NCBI GenBank assembly: GCA_937978655.1
Contig: CALJUX010000023.1
Location: 62,001 to 126,000, forward strand
DNA: 64,000 nucleotides
Source: an uncultured Chromatiaceae bacterium
GTDB taxonomy: Bacteria; Pseudomonadota; Gammaproteobacteria; Enterobacterales; Alteromonadaceae
Direction of reading: 5' to 3'
The position numbers were made by a program, and so were the translations under genes. Each line of letters starts with the position of its first letter. Position 1 is the stretch's first letter. Positions 60,622 through 64,000 of the stretch are shown here, in pieces. The notes under the pieces are model-generated. The model made no database searches. It saw nothing but the letters and a program-made list of their open reading frames with translations, and had not been told where the DNA came from.

Positions 60622-61592
60622 TGTCGCATGCGATGTTAAGCAGTCCTGTCCTGGCGCAGCTCAACAGTGGCGTGATCGTAGTTGATGACGAATATAACAT
60701 TCATTATCTGAATACTTTCATCGAACGCCACGGCAATTTGCAGTTGGCTGAGGTGGCGGGGAAGTCGTTATTCAGTGTATTTGCTGATTTGCCGGAAGCC
60801 TGGTTAAAACGCAAGCTGATGAGTGTGCTGGACTTAAAAACTCCGGCTTTCAGCAGCTGGGAACAACGGCAGTATATTTTTAAGTTACCGCATCTGCGGC
60901 CTATCACCAGCAGCAGCCAGTATATGGCACAAAATTGTACCATGCTGCCGCTGGATACTGGTGTGCACGAACAACCACTGATTTGCATTCTGATTGAAGA
61001 CGCGACCGACGCTTTTGTTTACCAGCAGCATTTAAGCCGCACGCTGATTGAACTGGAAAAAGCCAACCGGCAGGACGGTCTGACTAAAGTACAGAACCGC
61101 CGGTATTGGGAAGAGCAGCTGAAGCAGGAAATTCACCGTGCCCAGCGTTACCAGCATTCTTTAAGCCTGATCTTGTTTGACCTCGATAAATTTAAAGATC
61201 TGAATGACAAATACGGTCATTTGGGCGGGGATTTTGTGCTGGTCGAGCTGTCGTCCTTTATTGGCAGCTTGCTGCGGGATTCCGATTTACTCGGTCGTTA
61301 TGGCGGCGAAGAGTTTGGTATTATTCTGCCGGACACTGGTCTTGAAGGGGCTGAAGAGGTGGCGGAGCGGATCTGCCGGGCTGTGGCTGATTATCCGATG
61401 TTATTTAACCAGCAGACGATCCGTGCGACGCTGAGTATCGGTGTCGCTGAGTTTGAACCAAAACAGCATTTCCTGCATGATGACTTGATCCGCTGTGCTG
61501 ATATGGCGTTATATAACGCCAAACGCTCAGGTAGAAATCGGGTATGCTGTTATCAGGCCGGTGAAACGGATTATCACAAGAAGGCAAACTGA
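60621..61592 (+). CDS. Diguanylate cyclase with PAS-like sensor
   Basis: A 323-residue protein: an N-terminal PAS-like domain (VLAQLNSGVIVVDDEYNIHYLNTFIERH), then a GGEEF domain from about 152. The active site GGEEF is at 228-232 and the product-inhibition site R219-D-S-D222 is five residues upstream, so it should make c-di-GMP and be feedback-inhibited. No membrane helix. The ATG at 60621 overlaps the previous stop (TGATG); a TTG just before it is in frame. Confidence 0.93.
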   Translation: MSHAMLSSPVLAQLNSGVIVVDDEYNIHYLNTFIERHGNLQLAEVAGKSLFSVFADLPEAWLKRKLMSVLDLKTPAFSSWEQRQYIFKLPHLRPITSSSQYMAQNCTMLPLDTGVHEQPLICILIEDATDAFVYQQHLSRTLIELEKANRQDGLTKVQNRRYWEEQLKQEIHRAQRYQHSLSLILFDLDKFKDLNDKYGHLGGDFVLVELSSFIGSLLRDSDLLGRYGGEEFGIILPDTGLEGAEEVAERICRAVADYPMLFNQQTIRATLSIGVAEFEPKQHFLHDDLIRCADMALYNAKRSGRNRVCCYQAGETDYHKKAN

Positions 61593-61599
61593 CATTATT

Positions 61600-61644
61600 T
61601 TGAACATATAGATTGACAGACGTCTAAAACAATGCGCATATAAG
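61600..61644 (+). promoter_or_regulatory. Candidate thr operon promoter region
   Basis: Two readings are possible. TTGAAC (61600-61605) with TCTAAA (61623-61628) has a 17-base spacer and leaves a short leader. A perfect TTGACA (61613-61618) with TATAAG (61639-61644) has a 20-base spacer and would start transcription at the leader-peptide ATG itself. Confidence 0.3.
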
Positions 61645-61648
61645 ACGC

Positions 61649-61711
61649 ATGAAATATACCAATAATATCAATACAACCACCACGATTATTACCACCAGCC
61701 CTGCGGGGTAG
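61649..61711 (+). CDS. thrL: thr operon leader peptide
   Basis: A 20-codon frame that ends in TAG. It contains seven Thr codons (a run of four, then a pair) and three Ile codons, the composition expected of the threonine-operon leader, whose translation senses charged tRNA-Thr and tRNA-Ile. A terminator hairpin follows 25 bases downstream and thrA after that. No Shine-Dalgarno sequence is visible before its ATG. Confidence 0.92.
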   Translation: MKYTNNINTTTTIITTSPAG

Positions 61712-61736
61712 GAGGTCGGCGGCGTATTGTCTTGAT

Positions 61737-61771
61737 AAAAGGCCCGTGACCTCAACAGTCACGGGCCTTTT
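61737..61771 (+). terminator. Attenuator terminator of the thr operon
   Basis: A perfect 14-base stem AAAAGGCCCGTGAC/GTCACGGGCCTTTT with a 7-base loop, then GCGTTTTAT. It lies between the leader peptide and thrA. Ribosome stalling at Thr or Ile codons would be expected to prevent it from forming. Confidence 0.9.
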
Positions 61772-61795
61772 GCGTTTTATCTGAGGAGCAAAAAA

Positions 61796-64000
61796 ATGCG
61801 GGTGCTTAAGTTTGGGGGTTCGTCGTTAGCGTCGGTGGCGCGGTTTCTGGAAGTTGCGGCTATTGTGCGGTCGCAACCACAAACCGAGCCGGTGGGACTG
61901 GTTTTATCTGCGCCACATGGCGTGACCAATTTATTGGTGGAATTGACAGATCTGGCCTTTTTGGGCACCGGTTATCAGGATGCATTACAAAGCTGGCGGC
62001 AACGGCTGCAAAAGATGCTGGCCGACGCGGCGGCGGTGATCGACAGTGCGGCGCAGCAACGGCTGCAGGCCGTGGTTGCCGCACAGGATGCCACGCTCAG
62101 CAACCGGCTGCATGGCGTGGAGCTGCTGCATTATTGCCCGGATCATATCAAAGCGCAGTTGCTGGGCCTTGGGGAGCAATTCAGTGTCGCGCTGATGACT
62201 GAATTGTTGCAGGCGCAGCAAGTGAAGGCCGTTTTGCTCGACTCTGTGCAATGCGTCAAAAGTCAGGGCGATTACCTGAACGCTGTGGCTGATGTGCCAG
62301 CTTCAGAAATTGCACTGGGCGCTGCGGTGAAAAAACAGCCGGCGCAGGTTTATGTGCTGGCTGGTTTTGTCTCCAGCAATGCACAAGGCGAACTTTGCCT
62401 GCTTGGCCGCAATGGCTCTGACTATTCCGCCGCTATTGTTGCCGCCGCGCTGCGCGCCTCAGTCTGTGAGATTTGGACCGATGTGGACGGCGTTTATAGC
62501 GCAGACCCACGCCAGGTAAAAAATGCCAAGCTGATTGACCATTTGTCTTATGACGAGGCGATGGAATTATCTTATTTCGGCGCCAAAGTGCTGCATCCAA
62601 AAACTATTGGGCCGCTGGCGCGTTATCAAATTCCTTGTTACATCAAGAATACGCTGAATCCGCAGGCGCCGGGCAGCTGTATCGACAATCACAACAGCGG
62701 CGACAGCCTGGTCAAAGGTATTTCCAGTCTGGAACATCTGGCGCTTATCACAGTATCCGGCCCAGGCCTCAAAGGCGTGGTGGGTATGGCTTCGCGCATT
62801 TTTGCCACTATGGCGCGCGAGCAGGTGTCAGTGAATTTAATCACCCAGTCCTCCAGCGAATTCAGTATCAGTTTCTGTGTGGCTCAGCTGGATTTGAGCG
62901 CTGCTAAACGTGCGCTCGAAGCTGAATTTGAGCTGGAGCTGCAAGGCAAATTATTGCGCCCGTTGGCGATTCAGACTGACATGGCGATTGTCAGCTTAGT
63001 CGGCGATGGCATGCGTCAACACCGCGGTGTGGCAGCGAAGTTTTTCGCGTCCTTGTCACAAGCCCGCGTGAACGTCGTGGCGATTGCGCAGGATTCCAGT
63101 GAACGTTCTATATCCGCCGTCGTCGAGCAGCAAAGCTGCCAGAATGCGGTGAAAGTCTGTCACGAGAACTTCTTCAGCCATGTCCCTAGCATCGACGTGT
63201 TTCTGGTCGGTTGTGGTGTGGTCGGCAGTGAATTACTGGCGCAGTTTCAGCGTCAGCAGCAATTCCTGCAGGGCCGCAATGTGCGCTTAAGCGTGTACGG
63301 CATCGCCAATTCCCGCCAGTTATTGTTAAACGGTCAGGGCATTGATTTGACGCAGTGGCAGGATGCGATGGCTGCAACCACAGCTCAGTTCTCGCTGGCG
63401 GCGCTGGATACATTTGTCCAGGATCATCATTTAACCAACCCGGTACTGATTGACTGCACCAGCTCTGAAGCTATCGCCGCGCAGTACAGCCAGTTCCTCG
63501 CAGCCGGTTTTCATGTGGTGACGCCGAATAAAAAAGCCAATACGGCGAGCCTTGATTACTACCGCGAACTACGTCAGGTTGCACAGCGTCAGCGCCGCCG
63601 TTTCCTGTATGAAACCACTGTTGGCGCCGGTTTGCCGGTGATTGATACGCTGCAGGGCTTGTTAAACGCCGGTGATGAACTGGTGGCGTTTGAAGGTATT
63701 TTGTCGGGTAGCCTGAGTTACCTGTTTGGCGAGCTGGAAAAAGGCCTGCCGCTGTCGGAAGTGACTGCCAAAGCCAAAGCCATGGGCTTTACCGAGCCAG
63801 ACCCACGCGACGATTTATCCGGTATGGATGTGGCGCGTAAGCTGCTCATCATGGCGCGGGAAGCGGGTCTCGAGCTGGATTTGGCTGATGTCACAGTCGA
63901 AGGTGTGTTGCCGGCTGATTTTGCGCCAGGCACTGATGTCGCGACTTTTATGGCCAAGTTGCCGGAACTGGACGCCTGGTACGCTGATAAAGTCGCTGCG
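61796..64000 (+). CDS. thrA: Aspartokinase I / homoserine dehydrogenase I (5' part)
   Basis: The first 735 codons, uninterrupted to the window edge, of a bifunctional enzyme of about 820 residues. The kinase begins MRVLKFGGSSLASVARF and has TDVDGVYSADPR; ACT regulatory domains lie near 310-460 (ISVSGPGLKGVVG-like segment and SEFSISFCVA); the dehydrogenase begins at DVFLVGCGVVGSELL near 468, with FYETTVGAGLPVIDTLQ-type substrate-site residues. GAGGAG-like TGAGGAG precedes the ATG. Threonine feedback is expected. The C-terminus and thrBC lie outside. Confidence 0.96.
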   Translation, partial: MRVLKFGGSSLASVARFLEVAAIVRSQPQTEPVGLVLSAPHGVTNLLVELTDLAFLGTGYQDALQSWRQRLQKMLADAAAVIDSAAQQRLQAVVAAQDATLSNRLHGVELLHYCPDHIKAQLLGLGEQFSVALMTELLQAQQVKAVLLDSVQCVKSQGDYLNAVADVPASEIALGAAVKKQPAQVYVLAGFVSSNAQGELCLLGRNGSDYSAAIVAAALRASVCEIWTDVDGVYSADPRQVKNAKLIDHLSYDEAMELSYFGAKVLHPKTIGPLARYQIPCYIKNTLNPQAPGSCIDNHNSGDSLVKGISSLEHLALITVSGPGLKGVVGMASRIFATMAREQVSVNLITQSSSEFSISFCVAQLDLSAAKRALEAEFELELQGKLLRPLAIQTDMAIVSLVGDGMRQHRGVAAKFFASLSQARVNVVAIAQDSSERSISAVVEQQSCQNAVKVCHENFFSHVPSIDVFLVGCGVVGSELLAQFQRQQQFLQGRNVRLSVYGIANSRQLLLNGQGIDLTQWQDAMAATTAQFSLAALDTFVQDHHLTNPVLIDCTSSEAIAAQYSQFLAAGFHVVTPNKKANTASLDYYRELRQVAQRQRRRFLYETTVGAGLPVIDTLQGLLNAGDELVAFEGILSGSLSYLFGELEKGLPLSEVTAKAKAMGFTEPDPRDDLSGMDVARKLLIMAREAGLELDLADVTVEGVLPADFAPGTDVATFMAKLPELDAWYADKVAA

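Noticed and set aside
1..64000. tRNA, rRNA, CRISPR, insertion sequence or prophage signatures
   Set aside because: None were seen by reading both strands; every long stretch is accounted for by ordinary genes or short intergenic regions.

Overview
The window is chromosomal DNA of a gammaproteobacterium. Gene content and order suggest an aquatic Alteromonadales-type bacterium of the Rheinheimera/Alishewanella kind; this placement is an inference. Pointers are a complete Na+-translocating NADH:quinone reductase operon with nqrM, fabV as enoyl-ACP reductase, a long (336 aa) PyrB without adjacent pyrI, the enterobacterial-like order dksA-gluQ-pcnB-folK-panB-panC, and a bolA/yajG/ampG neighbourhood. 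Coding density is high. I see no tRNA, rRNA, CRISPR array, insertion sequence or prophage.

Layout. 1-2.7 kb: end of a type IV minor-pilin cluster (PilW-like end, PilX-like, a very short PilY1-like protein, PilE-like) with a convergent FimT-like gene. 2.9-4.8 kb: nadE-glnB. 4.9-8.5 kb: pqiABC envelope lipid-transport operon. 8.5-12.3 kb: anmK and an M23 endopeptidase, divergent from tyrS. 12.5-13.6 kb: a two-gene SPFH membrane protein / Arc-like ribbon-helix-helix module with a conspicuous operator-like array. 13.7-19.1 kb (minus strand): dksA, gluQ, pcnB (AUU start), folK, panB, panC. 19.4-26.3 kb: tauE-like exporter, pepB, hrpB, mrcB. 26.3-31.1 kb: two ToxR/CadC-type membrane regulators with beta-propeller sensor domains, enclosing a small secreted Cys-containing peptide; the sensor half of the first and the peptide gene are clearly AT-richer than their surroundings. 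31.1-35.7 kb (minus): hemL, pyrB, hemJ and a ClC channel. 35.7-37.5 kb: DUF6776-like protein, erpA and a small XRE regulator behind an AT-rich leader. 37.6-41.9 kb (minus): ampG, an unknown gene, ppiA-like, yajG, rlmG. 41.9-44.3 kb: alkB-like, bolA, fabV. 44.6-50.9 kb: nqrABCDEF and nqrM. 50.9-56.5 kb: M17 peptidase, a hybrid sensor kinase with receiver and Hpt, HIT protein, HDOD protein. 56.5-59.3 kb (minus): rdgC and a second histidine kinase. 59.6-61.6 kb: an overlapping response regulator / CheC-like phosphatase / diguanylate cyclase operon. 61.6-64 kb: thr leader peptide, attenuator and the 5' part of thrA, which runs off the window.

How the genes work together. Most of the window is housekeeping: NAD synthesis tied to nitrogen status (nadE-glnB), pantothenate and folate precursors, tRNA and RNA modification, peptidoglycan synthesis and recycling (mrcB, M23 peptidase, anmK, ampG) and Na+-based respiration. 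The places most worth a second look are regulatory: the SPFH/Arc pair with its operator, the twin propeller regulators with a secreted peptide, the CheY-CheC-diguanylate cyclase module opposite a histidine kinase, the small XRE gene with a long leader and repeated sites, and a pcnB gene whose start codon appears to be AUU as in E. coli.
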